Source of the DNA: an uncultured bacterium
GTDB lineage: Bacteria; Verrucomicrobiota; Kiritimatiellia; RFP12; UBA1067
Length of the DNA: 64,000 nucleotides
Assembly (NCBI GenBank): GCA_902799955.1
Contig: CADCCQ010000009.1
Coordinates: forward strand, 114,942 to 178,941
Reading direction: 5' to 3'
In this document: positions 51,347-60,582 of the stretch, piece after piece
How the letters are laid out: each line of letters starts with the position of its first letter
Numbering within the stretch: position 1 is the stretch's first letter
Program-made: the position numbers and the translations under genes
Notes under the pieces: model-generated
Databases searched by the model: none
Seen by the model: only the letters and a program-made list of their open reading frames with translations
What the model was told of the DNA's origin: nothing

Positions 51347-52654
51347 ATGAAACGAATCGCAAGACTGGTTCTGCTCGCGGCCGCGCCCCTCGCGGCCGCC
51401 GCGCAGACGGAGCGGGGGATTGTCTTCGCCGCGCAGCCGGAGGACCGGACGGTGGAGGCCGGGGAGAGCGTGACGTTCTCCGTGGAGGCCCGGAACTACC
51501 TGGGCTTCACGGCGTCGCTGTCCTCGGGTGTCGGCCTGGAGATGGTCTGGTGCCCGCCGGGGACGTTCGAGATGGGCAGCCCCGACGACGAGCTGGGCCG
51601 GGACGCGAAGGAAACCCGCCACACCGTTGTCCTGACGCACGGCTTCTGGATCGGCCGGTACGAGGTCACCCAGCCGCAGTATCAGGCCGTCATGGGCATG
51701 AATCCCTCCAGCTTCAAAGGGGGCGACCGGCCGGTGGATTCGGTCAGTTTCCGCAATGCGCAGAACATATGCGAAAGAATGACGATGAACGAAAAGGTGG
51801 CCGGCCGGTTGCCGAAGGGGTATCTGTACACGCTGCCCACCGAGGCGCAGTGGGAATACGCCTGCCGCGCCGGGACGACGACCGCCCTGAATAGCGGAAA
51901 GGACCTCTCGTCCGCGGCCTCCTGCGACGAAATGGGCGAGGTCGGCTGGTACAAGGACAACGCCGGAAACGCCACCCAGACGGTCGGCCAAAAGCCGCCG
52001 AACGCCTGGGGACTCCACGACATGCACGGGAACGTGTCCGAATGGTGCTGGGATTTTTACAAGGCGGACTATCCGTCCGGGACGGTGACCAATCCCCCGG
52101 GACCGTGGTCTCGGAGTGTCGCCACAGAGTGCGTCCTCCGCGGGGGCAGCTGGGACACGTCCGCCCAATCGTGCCGCTCCGCGGCGCGGGGCCACGACCA
52201 AAACTACCACGGAGGACCTCAAGCTGGGTTCCGCCTGGCGCTGGCACGCAACCGGAACGTCTTCGTTCCGTTGTCGGCCAATGCGGAGATGGAGATGGTC
52301 TGGGTCGGCGCCGGCACGTTCACGATGGGCAGCCCGACGGGCGAGCTGGGGCGGCAGGCCGACGAGACGCAGCACGAAGTGACCCTGACGCGGGATTTCT
52401 GGCTTGGTAAATTCGAGGTGACGCAGAAGCAGTATGAAACCGTGATGGGCGCCATGCCGGACGCCTTTGACGGCAGCCACGGGAAAGGCGACGACTATCC
52501 CGTGTACAAGGTGAGCCGGGACGAGGCGCTGGCGTTCTGCGCGGCGCTCACGGAGGCGCCTGCCGGCGGGGTACCGGTTCGCCATCCCGACCGAGGCGCA
52601 GTGGGAATACGCCTGCCGCGCCGGCACGACCAAGGCCCTGAACACCGACCATAA
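51347..52654 (+). CDS. Multi-SUMF1 giant surface protein, 5' part (frameshifted)
   Basis: The signal peptide (about 1-19) and the start of an Ig-like domain (QPEDRTVEAGESVTFSVEA) precede a complete SUMF1 fold (51530-52245: EMVWCPPGTFEMGS, GFWIGRYEVTQPQY, LPTEAQWEYACRAGT, WGLHDMHGNVSEW, LRGGSWDTSAQSC, AGFRLALAR). A second SUMF1 domain (EMVWVGAGTFTMGS, DFWLGKFEVTQKQY) is cut by a frame change at the GGGG run 52568-52571. Beyond it this frame gives about 30 unrelated residues and stops. One G fewer would continue into the open frame that runs to 60311. Confidence 0.8.
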   Translation: MKRIARLVLLAAAPLAAAAQTERGIVFAAQPEDRTVEAGESVTFSVEARNYLGFTASLSSGVGLEMVWCPPGTFEMGSPDDELGRDAKETRHTVVLTHGFWIGRYEVTQPQYQAVMGMNPSSFKGGDRPVDSVSFRNAQNICERMTMNEKVAGRLPKGYLYTLPTEAQWEYACRAGTTTALNSGKDLSSAASCDEMGEVGWYKDNAGNATQTVGQKPPNAWGLHDMHGNVSEWCWDFYKADYPSGTVTNPPGPWSRSVATECVLRGGSWDTSAQSCRSAARGHDQNYHGGPQAGFRLALARNRNVFVPLSANAEMEMVWVGAGTFTMGSPTGELGRQADETQHEVTLTRDFWLGKFEVTQKQYETVMGAMPDAFDGSHGKGDDYPVYKVSRDEALAFCAALTEAPAGGVPVRHPDRGAVGIRLPRRHDQGPEHRP

Positions 52655-55600
52655 CCTGACGGACACCGCCAGCTGCTCCTCCGTGGACCAGGTGGGGTGG
52701 TATAAATACAACAGCGGCCTCCAGGTCCATCCCACGCATGGCGCCAGGGAGCCCAGCGCGGTCCACTACGAGTCTGTCTACAACAACTACTGCCAATACG
52801 ACATGCACGGGAACGTGCGGGAATGGGTGGCGGACCGCTACGGGGCGTATCCGTCCGGGGCGGCTACCGATCCGACGGGGCCGGAGACGCGCGGGGGCGG
52901 CTTCGACGACGAGGCGTGGATGTGCCGCTCGGCGATGCGGATCTGGAGCGACGGCTCCGCCGAGGACGCCAGCGGGTTCCGCGTGGCGATCGTGTCGGTG
53001 GAGGGGGCTGCGGCCAATCCCGACGAACTCTATCCGGTGGAGGAGCCGGAGCTCCTCACGGGCGGAATGTCCTACCAGTGGTACAAGGACGGCGCGGCCA
53101 TCGCGGGGGCAACGGGCGCCAGCCTGACGATCGCCGCCGCGACGGCCGCCGACGCGGGCCGCTACACGGTGGACGTGTGGTGCCAGAACGTAACGAACCG
53201 CGCGGCGGCCGTGCTGGCGGTGACGCTGCCCCCCGTGCCCTACCTCGACCCGGTGAACCACACGACCAACACCTGCGAGACCTACACCCCCTACACCGAT
53301 CAGACAACGCTGACGAGCGGCTGGTACGTCGTCTCGGGCGACATCACGAACGACACGCGCATCGCCGTCTCCGGCGACGTGAACCTCATCCTCAAGGACG
53401 ACGCGTCGCTCACGGCCACCGCGGGCGTCAACGTGAACGTGGACGGAACCATTACCAACAGCATCACCATCTGGGCGCAGTCCGACGCCGCTGCGGAAGG
53501 CAGCAGCGCCGGGAAGCTCATTGCTACTGGCGGCGACTTCGCCGCCGGCATCGGCGGGGGAGATGGCGGCTCCGGCGGGACGGTGACGGTCAACGGCGGC
53601 GTGGTGTCGGCGCAAGGCGGTTTCTACGGCGCCGGCATCGGCGGGGGTGGTCGCGGCTCCGGCGGGATGGTGACAGTCAACGGCGGCGCGGTGACGGCGC
53701 AAGGCGGAGACTTTGCCGCCGGCGTCGGCGGGGGAATACAAAGCGACGGCGGGACGGTGACGGTCAACGGCGGCGCGGTGACGGCGCAAGGCGGCTCCGA
53801 CGCCGCCGGCATCGGCGGCGGCTTTCACGGTTCCGGCGGGACGGTGACGGTCAAGCCGTCCGCCGGAACGGCGGTCGCCGTGGCGGCGGGGGATGACGAG
53901 GGGAGCGCCGTAGCGGTCGCAGGTTCGCCGTTCATGGCGGAGACGGACGTCACCGGGCGCGTCGAAGGACAGCGCTTCGTGCATGTCGGCAAGACGTTCA
54001 CGGCGGACGACATCGCGCTCGCGGACTACGCGGGCGTGTACGACGGCCTTGCCCACACCATCGGCATCGCCACCAACGCGATTCCCGGTCTGGCGCTGCG
54101 GTATTCGTCCTCATCGTCCCCAATGTTCCCGCCGTCCCCGTCCACCGCTCTCCCGCTCTTCGTCGATGTGACCAACGTGACGGTGTGGGTGGAGGCGAGC
54201 GCGCCGGGGTACTTCACCTTCACCACCAACGCGACGGTGAAGATCACGAAGGCGTCGCTCACGATCACGGCGAAGGACCAGGCCTACCGCTACAACGGCC
54301 TGCAGCAGGGCGAGTCCGACACCATCTACGCGACCCCCGAAGAGCTTGCCGAGAAGGTTATCGTCAACGGGTTGAAGGGCGGGGACACGATCGACCATGT
54401 CGAGCTTGGCGGAGAGGCGACTCAAGTCGGCCGATACTCTGACATGATAGAGGCGAGGGGTGCAGTCATTGTCAGCAGTGGAAACGTCCCCGTGACGGGC
54501 AACTACGACATCAACTACGAGCCGGGCACGCTGACGATCCTGGCGCCGGCGGAGGTTGCCGATGTCGTGGCGACGCCGACGCCGGAATCGCCGTGGGACG
54601 GGAAGGTCAGCCTCTCCTTTACCGTCACGAACTCCCCGGCGTTCGGCCTGCCGAACTGGAACGCGCCGTTCCTCTCCATCGTGGCGACGGACAACGAGAC
54701 CGGCTCGAACTACGTGTCGGTGGCGTCGGCGCTCACGGGCGACACCGATACGGCGGACGGCCCCCACGCGGTGGAGTGGGATATGGACGCGCAGGGGATC
54801 AAGTTCGCCTCCACCAACGTGACCTTCACGGTGGCGTACCTCGTGATGCCGGACTACTGCGTGATAGACCTCTCGGGGGGAACCAACGCCACGAGCTACG
54901 CCGTTTCCTACCTCGACGCCGAGCCGGACGGCGGCATCACCAACGACCTCTACAAGACCACGAACCTCGTGATGCGCCTCATCGGGCCGGGAACGTTCAC
55001 GATGGGCGCCTCCAGCGGGCCTGCCGATTACAACCCGCCGCACGAGGTCACGCTCACGCAACCCTTCTACTGCGCCGTATTCGAGACCACGCAGAAGCAG
55101 TGGGAACTCGTGACGGGGAACAATCCTTCTTATTGGCAGGGCGACACGCGCCCGGTGGAGCGGGGCTCCGCCTATGACGCCATCCGCGGCAAGACGGAAG
55201 GTGCCAAGTGGCCGGCGACCAACTCGGTCGATGAGGCCTCTTTTCTGGGAGTCTTGCGCCTGAAGACCGGCCTCGCTGCCCTTGACCTCCCGACCGAGGC
55301 GCAGTGGGAATACGCCTGCCGAGCGGGGAGTACAAACCAATACAACGGCGTGGATACGCAGGACTTGGACCAGCTGGGGCGGTATAACGGCAACTTATCT
55401 GACGGCAGGGGCGGGTATAGCGGGGCGCACACGGTTGTCGGCTCCTACGCGCCGAACGCTTGGGGCCTCTACGACATGCACGGCAACGTGCGGGAGTGGT
55501 GCCTCGACTGGTGGAGCGAAACTCTGTCGTCGGCCAGCGTGACGAACCCGGCAGGTTCTTCCTCGGGATCGTCCCGAGTGGTACGCGGCGGCAGTTGGAG

Positions 55601-58600
55601 CAACGCCGCGAACCTTTGCACCTCGTCCTTCCGAGTCCACGTCACTCGGGAGAACGGCAAAAGCAACCGCATCGGCTTTCGCCTTTTCAGAACCCTGTCA
55701 GACGACTTCGAAAGCGAGCGCAGCGGCGAGGTGGTGGCCGCCGTCGCGGAGCGGGCCGGCACGGTGTGCGCGGGCGTGAGCCCGCAGGTCGAGATCCTGC
55801 CGGCCTACACCGTCACCGTCGTGAACGGCAGCACCACGAACTCGCCGGCGGTGGCTGGCACGACGGTCACGGTCACGGCGGGCGAACCCGAACCCGACTA
55901 TGCGTTCATCCAGTGGGCGAGCAACGACGGCGTTGATTTTGCCAACGCGTCTGCGGCCGAGACCACCTTCACCATGCCCGCGAAGGACGTGACGGTGACG
56001 GCGGTTTACGCGGAGATCCTCATCAACGGCCTCAACGACGCGGGCTACCCGTGGACCGGCAGGCCGGTCGAGCCCGACGTCTCGGTGGGGCTTGACGGCG
56101 TGGATGGACATTACGAGCGCGGCAAGGACTACGAGGTCTCCTACATATCTAACCTGGATAGTGGGACGGCGACCTTGACTGTGACGATGCTTCCTCCGCG
56201 GCTGGGAAGCCGGAGCGCCATGTTCAAGATCCTCCCGAAGCCGACCGTCTCCAACGTCAGGGCGACGGCGAGTGACCCGTGGGACGGGACTGTCGCCCTC
56301 ACGTTCGCCACGGGCGGCAACTGGTCGGGCCTGCCCGACTGGAACAAGCCGAACCTTTTCATCACGGCGACGGACAACGTGACCGGCTCGAACTACGTGT
56401 CCTCCGCGTCGGCGCTCACCTTCGACACGGGCGTGGCGGAGCCCAACCACCGCGTAACGTGGGACCTCCGCGCGCAGGGAATAGATTTCTCCTCCCAGAA
56501 CGTCACCTTCACCGTGGCCTACCTCAGGATGCCCGACTGGTGCGTGATCGACCTCTCCGGCGGCACCAACGCCGAGAGCTACGCCGTCTCCTACCTCGAC
56601 GCCGAGCCCGAAGGCGGCTTCACCAACGACCTCTACAAGACCACGAACCTCGTGATGCGCCTCATAGGGCCGGAGGCGGACGGTGCGCAGCCGTTCTACT
56701 GTGCCGTCTTCGAGACGACGCAGAAGCAGTGGGAGCTCGTGACGGGCAGCAATCCGAGCTATTTCAGATACACCGCCGACTCTCCCATGCACCCGGTGGA
56801 GTATGTCTCCTGGAATATGATCCGAGGGGATTCTGCCACCTACGACTGGCCGAATGTCAAAGATGTTGATCCCGAGTCCTTCCTGGGAGTTTTGCGTCTC
56901 AAGACCGGTCTCACCACCCTCGACCTCCCCACCGGGGCGCAGTGGGAATACGCCTGCCGCGCCGGGACGACAACGACATACAGCTACGGCGATGACGCCA
57001 ACGGGGACTACATGTGGTACGACGACAATTCTAGTTCCACTACGCATGTGGTCGGGACAAAACGGCCCAACGCCTGGGGCCTCTACGACATGCACGGCAA
57101 CGTTGGGGAGTTGTGCCTTGACAGGTATCCTTCCACGGGGTCGGACCGATTGGTTCGCGGCGGATCCTGCTACGCCCACACGAACCAATGCGTTACGCCT
57201 CTTCTGTATAACTGCGTTCCTTCGATACAATACATGGACATCGGTTTCCGCCTTGTCAGAACACTGGCGGATGGCGAGGCGCTGGAGGGCATGGTGTGCG
57301 AGGCCGCGAGCGACCCGATCGAACTCGTGCCGACATACCCGCTCTGGGTCGGGGGCGTGCAGGTGTGCTCGACAAACAAGACGGACATCCTCGGCGACGG
57401 CACTGTGTCGTTCAGCGGCACCACGGCAGGCGGGACGCTCTCGCTTGCGAACGTGACGATCACCGGGACGTATGACGCCGGGAACAACGTGACGGCGAAC
57501 ATCTACACTGGGCCCGGGTTCAATCTGGCGCTTTCGCTTTCGGGCACGAACCGGGTGGAGAACGCGGCGGACGGCGGCTTCGGGATCTATGCGGAGGGGG
57601 CCCTCGTCACCACGGGGGACGGGTGTCTTGTCTCCGATACGGGCCAGGTGGCCGTTTCCGCCGAGGGCCGGCTCGTGGTCGCCGACGCAACCGTCTCCGC
57701 CAAGGACGACATGAAGACTCTCCTGGTCGGAGGCCGCGTTGTCACGGCGGGCGGCAAGGGCGCCGTGTTCGTGAAGATCGACGTGGGCGGGGTCACGAAC
57801 GTTTATACCGACGCCGAGGGCCGCTGGTCCGCGCTCATCGACGCGACAGGACTTTCCATCGGCGCCACGCCGAAACAGATGAGCGAAGAGTCGAGCAGCA
57901 GTACCTGCGCGGCGGACGACGCGGCCGGCGTGGCCGCAATCGACGATGCCGTGAACGCCTTCAACAACGAGTCTGGCGGCAACGACTACGTCAACGTCGT
58001 GGACATCCCCGCCAGAGTCGGCGGCGGGACGGTGAATGGCGCCTACGTGGAGCGGATCAGAGTCTTCGCGGAAGATGTAACGGAGGATCTCGACAATGGC
58101 TTGCAGGCCAACTATGTCAAGATCACTACGAATCGCACGGTGCTCGTCCGCCAGTATGGACTCCCCGTCAAGTGCACGGCGTCCGACGAGACGTTCGACG
58201 CCAGTCCGGGCGTGCATGCGTTCGACGCCACGGGCGTTCGCGTCCCGGCCCTCGAGACCGTCATGGACTCCATCCCCGGCGAAATTGACTTCACGGTCGC
58301 GGACGGCTCCGCGCTCGTGGCGTATCCCGGCACGACGGATCCCGACGTCGTGGCTGCCGAAGGCAGGAAGATGCTCTTCGTCTTCGCCGATCCCGGCAGC
58401 GACGAATACAGGGCGATCCTCACGCATCTCCAGTCCTGCCTGCCGGATTTCGTCGACGACTACGTCCTGTATCTCATCGATCCGTCTGCGGACCCCTACC
58501 ATCTTTCCGACGGGAGAACGGCCCTGGGAGTCTTCGACCCCGCCACCTTCGATTCGTCGGCCTCCGACATCTGGACGCTCGACAACGGATGCCTTTCGAG

Positions 58601-60311
58601 CTTCGACGCCTCGAACGGCTTGACGGACGAAGACATCCAGAAGGTGCTGGACGTCGGGTCGTACCGCTACGGCCAGCTGCACGACAACATCAAGGTGTTC
58701 GTGAGGGCCGACAACTGCAACCTCGTAAACGGCATGCGGGCGCCCGGCCTCGGGCCGGACGAGTCCAGCTACCAGTCGAACATCGCCAGCATCTGGGGCG
58801 AAGGCTTCCCGGACGACGCCGAGGGCTTCAGGGCGGACGCCAAGGACTGGCTGGGTAACGACGTCGTTGGCCTGGGCGTGTTCACAAACGCATTTGTTGA
58901 TGGCCAGGGCGTCACGTTCAAGGCGCCGCCCGCCGTCACGAACAACAACGTCGTCTGGGTCCCCGTCGGCTGGCGACTCACGGATTTGGACAAAGAGGAG
59001 AAACTCCTTTATATGTACGATCTCTGGAAGAACGGAAGCGAGGAGGATTGGGATTTGGAGGTAGAGGGACTGCTGCCGAAGCCAGAGAAGTTCGACCCCT
59101 CTTACATCGGTTTCCTGTGGATCGAGAACGACAGCTCCGATCCCGGCTCGACGGCGGAGGCTTGCATCCTGACGGCGCGTGACGACAACCTGGCGCTCAC
59201 GTGGCTGTGGGAGCCGCGCGAGGTGTACATCGGCGTCGATGCCGAGAACGGGAGCGTGACGCCGGCAAGCGGCTGGCACGGCTTCAGCACGAACGAGGCG
59301 GACAGGGTCGAGTACGTGGCCTCGACCGACCTGCGGCGCGGGGAGTTCGCGGGATGGCAAGGGGCACCGGCCGACGTGGACGCCAGCTCTCCGACGATTC
59401 GGGTGCTGCCCGACTGGCCGCATGCGATGACCGCGCAGTTCTTCGAGCCGCCACTTGCGGCGCTCTCCGCGTCGCTCGGCTGGAAGTACATGCAGGCGAC
59501 GGGCACGTACTTCGCGCAGCTGAAGTTGACGTGCACGAACGGATTTGCGGCCGGCGTCGCGGACCTGAAGTTCCTGTTCTCGGACCGTGTCGGCGCGGAC
59601 GGCAAGACGGGCGCCGCGCTCTGGCGCACGCCGCTCAGGGCGGCGAACCCCGACACGACCGTGTACGGCGGCGAGACGTACCGCTATGTGGCGCTCGACG
59701 CCTCGCTGATCGCGGCGGAGGGAACACCGGTCGTCTACGGCGTCGCCGACCTCGCGTCGGCCACGATCCCCGTGGCGGAGCGCACGATCGAGATGTACGT
59801 GCGCAGGGGCGTGTCGCCAGAGGACGGCAACGCCGGCACGGCCGAGGTGGACGACTTCGTGGGATACGTGGTCTGGACCTCCGACGGCGAGGCGTGCGCC
59901 GTGCCGGTGGTGGCGGGCGGCGCGCAGGCGGCGTCGCTCTCCGGGCTGGCGTGGCGGCCGCGCGCGGGAGCGTCGCTCCCGTCGCCGAAGCTGCTGAACG
60001 CGTCTCTCGCGGTGGGCGTGATGCTCGCGGATGATTCGTGTCCGTACTGCAGAATCGCGGCATTCTCGGTGGATGGCGGCGTGGCGAAGGGGCGCGTCGA
60101 GGTCGGCGCGACGGTCGGCGCGGGCGAGGTCCTGCCAGGCTCGCTGGGCGCTAACGCGACGGTCACGGTGCTGGGCTCGGCGTCGCCATCGGGGCCGTTC
60201 GCCGAAGTGGCGACGGTGGACGCCGCGGCGGACGGCTCGTTCTCGCTGCCGGTCCCGGATGGCGTCAGGTTCTTCAGGCTGCGCATCGACGTTGCTGAGG
60301 CGGTAAAGTGA
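52572..60311 (+). CDS. Multi-SUMF1 giant surface protein, 3' part
   Basis: Continuation of the gene from 51347 in another frame, about 2,580 codons; a GTG at 52683 is the first start in the frame but has no ribosome site. Order: rest of SUMF1-2 (RFAIPTEAQWEYACRAGT); Ig-like domain (YQWYKDGAAIAGATGASLTI, 53070-53230); Gly-rich 29-residue repeats; MBG-like domain (SLTITAKDQAYRYNG, 54240-54545); SUMF1-3 (54960-55700); an InlB-B-repeat-like domain (near 55800-56010); SUMF1-4 (56640-57270); beta-rich domains; and a C-terminal region ending VRFFRLRIDVAEAVK. The SUMF1 copies mostly have a single Cys after GGSW, so they are probably binding rather than catalytic folds. A surface adhesin-like role is inferred. 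Confidence 0.75.
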   Translation, partial: YRFAIPTEAQWEYACRAGTTKALNTDHNLTDTASCSSVDQVGWYKYNSGLQVHPTHGAREPSAVHYESVYNNYCQYDMHGNVREWVADRYGAYPSGAATDPTGPETRGGGFDDEAWMCRSAMRIWSDGSAEDASGFRVAIVSVEGAAANPDELYPVEEPELLTGGMSYQWYKDGAAIAGATGASLTIAAATAADAGRYTVDVWCQNVTNRAAAVLAVTLPPVPYLDPVNHTTNTCETYTPYTDQTTLTSGWYVVSGDITNDTRIAVSGDVNLILKDDASLTATAGVNVNVDGTITNSITIWAQSDAAAEGSSAGKLIATGGDFAAGIGGGDGGSGGTVTVNGGVVSAQGGFYGAGIGGGGRGSGGMVTVNGGAVTAQGGDFAAGVGGGIQSDGGTVTVNGGAVTAQGGSDAAGIGGGFHGSGGTVTVKPSAGTAVAVAAGDDEGSAVAVAGSPFMAETDVTGRVEGQRFVHVGKTFTADDIALADYAGVYDGLAHTIGIATNAIPGLALRYSSSSSPMFPPSPSTALPLFVDVTNVTVWVEASAPGYFTFTTNATVKITKASLTITAKDQAYRYNGLQQGESDTIYATPEELAEKVIVNGLKGGDTIDHVELGGEATQVGRYSDMIEARGAVIVSSGNVPVTGNYDINYEPGTLTILAPAEVADVVATPTPESPWDGKVSLSFTVTNSPAFGLPNWNAPFLSIVATDNETGSNYVSVASALTGDTDTADGPHAVEWDMDAQGIKFASTNVTFTVAYLVMPDYCVIDLSGGTNATSYAVSYLDAEPDGGITNDLYKTTNLVMRLIGPGTFTMGASSGPADYNPPHEVTLTQPFYCAVFETTQKQWELVTGNNPSYWQGDTRPVERGSAYDAIRGKTEGAKWPATNSVDEASFLGVLRLKTGLAALDLPTEAQWEYACRAGSTNQYNGVDTQDLDQLGRYNGNLSDGRGGYSGAHTVVGSYAPNAWGLYDMHGNVREWCLDWWSETLSSASVTNPAGSSSGSSRVVRGGSWSNAANLCTSSFRVHVTRENGKSNRIGFRLFRTLSDDFESERSGEVVAAVAERAGTVCAGVSPQVEILPAYTVTVVNGSTTNSPAVAGTTVTVTAGEPEPDYAFIQWASNDGVDFANASAAETTFTMPAKDVTVTAVYAEILINGLNDAGYPWTGRPVEPDVSVGLDGVDGHYERGKDYEVSYISNLDSGTATLTVTMLPPRLGSRSAMFKILPKPTVSNVRATASDPWDGTVALTFATGGNWSGLPDWNKPNLFITATDNVTGSNYVSSASALTFDTGVAEPNHRVTWDLRAQGIDFSSQNVTFTVAYLRMPDWCVIDLSGGTNAESYAVSYLDAEPEGGFTNDLYKTTNLVMRLIGPEADGAQPFYCAVFETTQKQWELVTGSNPSYFRYTADSPMHPVEYVSWNMIRGDSATYDWPNVKDVDPESFLGVLRLKTGLTTLDLPTGAQWEYACRAGTTTTYSYGDDANGDYMWYDDNSSSTTHVVGTKRPNAWGLYDMHGNVGELCLDRYPSTGSDRLVRGGSCYAHTNQCVTPLLYNCVPSIQYMDIGFRLVRTLADGEALEGMVCEAASDPIELVPTYPLWVGGVQVCSTNKTDILGDGTVSFSGTTAGGTLSLANVTITGTYDAGNNVTANIYTGPGFNLALSLSGTNRVENAADGGFGIYAEGALVTTGDGCLVSDTGQVAVSAEGRLVVADATVSAKDDMKTLLVGGRVVTAGGKGAVFVKIDVGGVTNVYTDAEGRWSALIDATGLSIGATPKQMSEESSSSTCAADDAAGVAAIDDAVNAFNNESGGNDYVNVVDIPARVGGGTVNGAYVERIRVFAEDVTEDLDNGLQANYVKITTNRTVLVRQYGLPVKCTASDETFDASPGVHAFDATGVRVPALETVMDSIPGEIDFTVADGSALVAYPGTTDPDVVAAEGRKMLFVFADPGSDEYRAILTHLQSCLPDFVDDYVLYLIDPSADPYHLSDGRTALGVFDPATFDSSASDIWTLDNGCLSSFDASNGLTDEDIQKVLDVGSYRYGQLHDNIKVFVRADNCNLVNGMRAPGLGPDESSYQSNIASIWGEGFPDDAEGFRADAKDWLGNDVVGLGVFTNAFVDGQGVTFKAPPAVTNNNVVWVPVGWRLTDLDKEEKLLYMYDLWKNGSEEDWDLEVEGLLPKPEKFDPSYIGFLWIENDSSDPGSTAEACILTARDDNLALTWLWEPREVYIGVDAENGSVTPASGWHGFSTNEADRVEYVASTDLRRGEFAGWQGAPADVDASSPTIRVLPDWPHAMTAQFFEPPLAALSASLGWKYMQATGTYFAQLKLTCTNGFAAGVADLKFLFSDRVGADGKTGAALWRTPLRAANPDTTVYGGETYRYVALDASLIAAEGTPVVYGVADLASATIPVAERTIEMYVRRGVSPEDGNAGTAEVDDFVGYVVWTSDGEACAVPVVAGGAQAASLSGLAWRPRAGASLPSPKLLNASLAVGVMLADDSCPYCRIAAFSVDGGVAKGRVEVGATVGAGEVLPGSLGANATVTVLGSASPSGPFAEVATVDAAADGSFSLPVPDGVRFFRLRIDVAEAVK
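53530..53850 (+). repeat. Four 87-bp coding repeats (29 residues each)
   Basis: The segment GCCGGCATCGGCGGGGG or its variant recurs at 53544, 53631, 53718 and 53805, an exact 87-bp period. Each unit encodes AAGIGGG then GSGGTVTVNGG and a VTAQGG-like end. The near-identity at the DNA level marks recent expansion. Confidence 0.9.
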
Positions 60312-60347
60312 ACAAATCCGGAGATCCCGCCTCTCCATAGCTGCTCG

Positions 60348-60377
60348 TTGACATTTAGCCGCCCATGGTGGTATAAT
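60348..60377 (+). promoter_or_regulatory. tRNA-Arg promoter
   Basis: Perfect TTGACA (60348-60353), 18-bp spacer, perfect TGG-TATAAT (box 60372-60377), 50 bases before the mature tRNA. This is the strongest promoter in the window by consensus. Confidence 0.85.
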
Positions 60378-60391
60378 ATACATATATGTTT

Positions 60392-60513
60392 TTGGCGGAT
60401 TGGCTCCGCCGCGAATCGCATTGATGCGCGACTGTAGCTCAATTGGATAGAGCGTTGGCCTCCGAAGCCGAAGGTTGCTGGTTCGATCCCAGTCAGTCGC
60501 ACCAATCCGCCAA
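60392..60513 (+). repeat. 12-bp inverted repeat flanking the tRNA
   Basis: TTGGCGGATTGG (60392-60403) and its exact complement CCAATCCGCCAA (60502-60513) bracket tRNA-Arg; the downstream arm includes two of the three bases of the encoded CCA. In the transcript they could pair and enclose the tRNA. Confidence 0.8.
60428..60504 (+). tRNA. tRNA-Arg (anticodon CCG)
   Basis: A 77-base tRNA with encoded CCA. Acceptor arms GCGACTG and CAGTCGC, D arm AGCTCAATTGGATAGAGC, anticodon stem TTGGC/GCCGA (one T-G pair) around the loop CTCCGAA, and T loop GGTTCGATCCC. The anticodon CCG reads CGG, a frequent arginine codon at this GC content. Confidence 0.95.
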
Positions 60514-60527
60514 CTCCAATTTCATCG

Positions 60528-60556
60528 TTGCGGAAACAGGTACAATGTGGTATATT
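60528..60556 (+). promoter_or_regulatory. GH2 gene promoter
   Basis: TTGCGG (60528-60533), 17-bp spacer, TGG-TATATT (box 60551-60556), 27 bases before the ATG. The ribosome site GAAAGGAG follows. Confidence 0.6.
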
Positions 60557-60582
60557 ATAACGAGCAACCGAAAGGAGACAAC

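Noticed and set aside
53530..53850. CRISPR or IS-related repeat
   Set aside because: The 87-bp units are in frame and encode Gly-rich peptide turns inside a large gene.
51530..57270. Diversity-generating retroelement
   Set aside because: The SUMF1 scaffold fits, but no reverse transcriptase, template repeat or adenine-specific variation can be seen here.
55698..60383. Very long open frame (over 1,500 codons) on the minus strand
   Set aside because: It is antisense to the multi-SUMF1 gene, has shadow-type composition (Arg/Val/Asp-rich, no motif) and no ribosome site. Long antisense frames are expected at this GC content.
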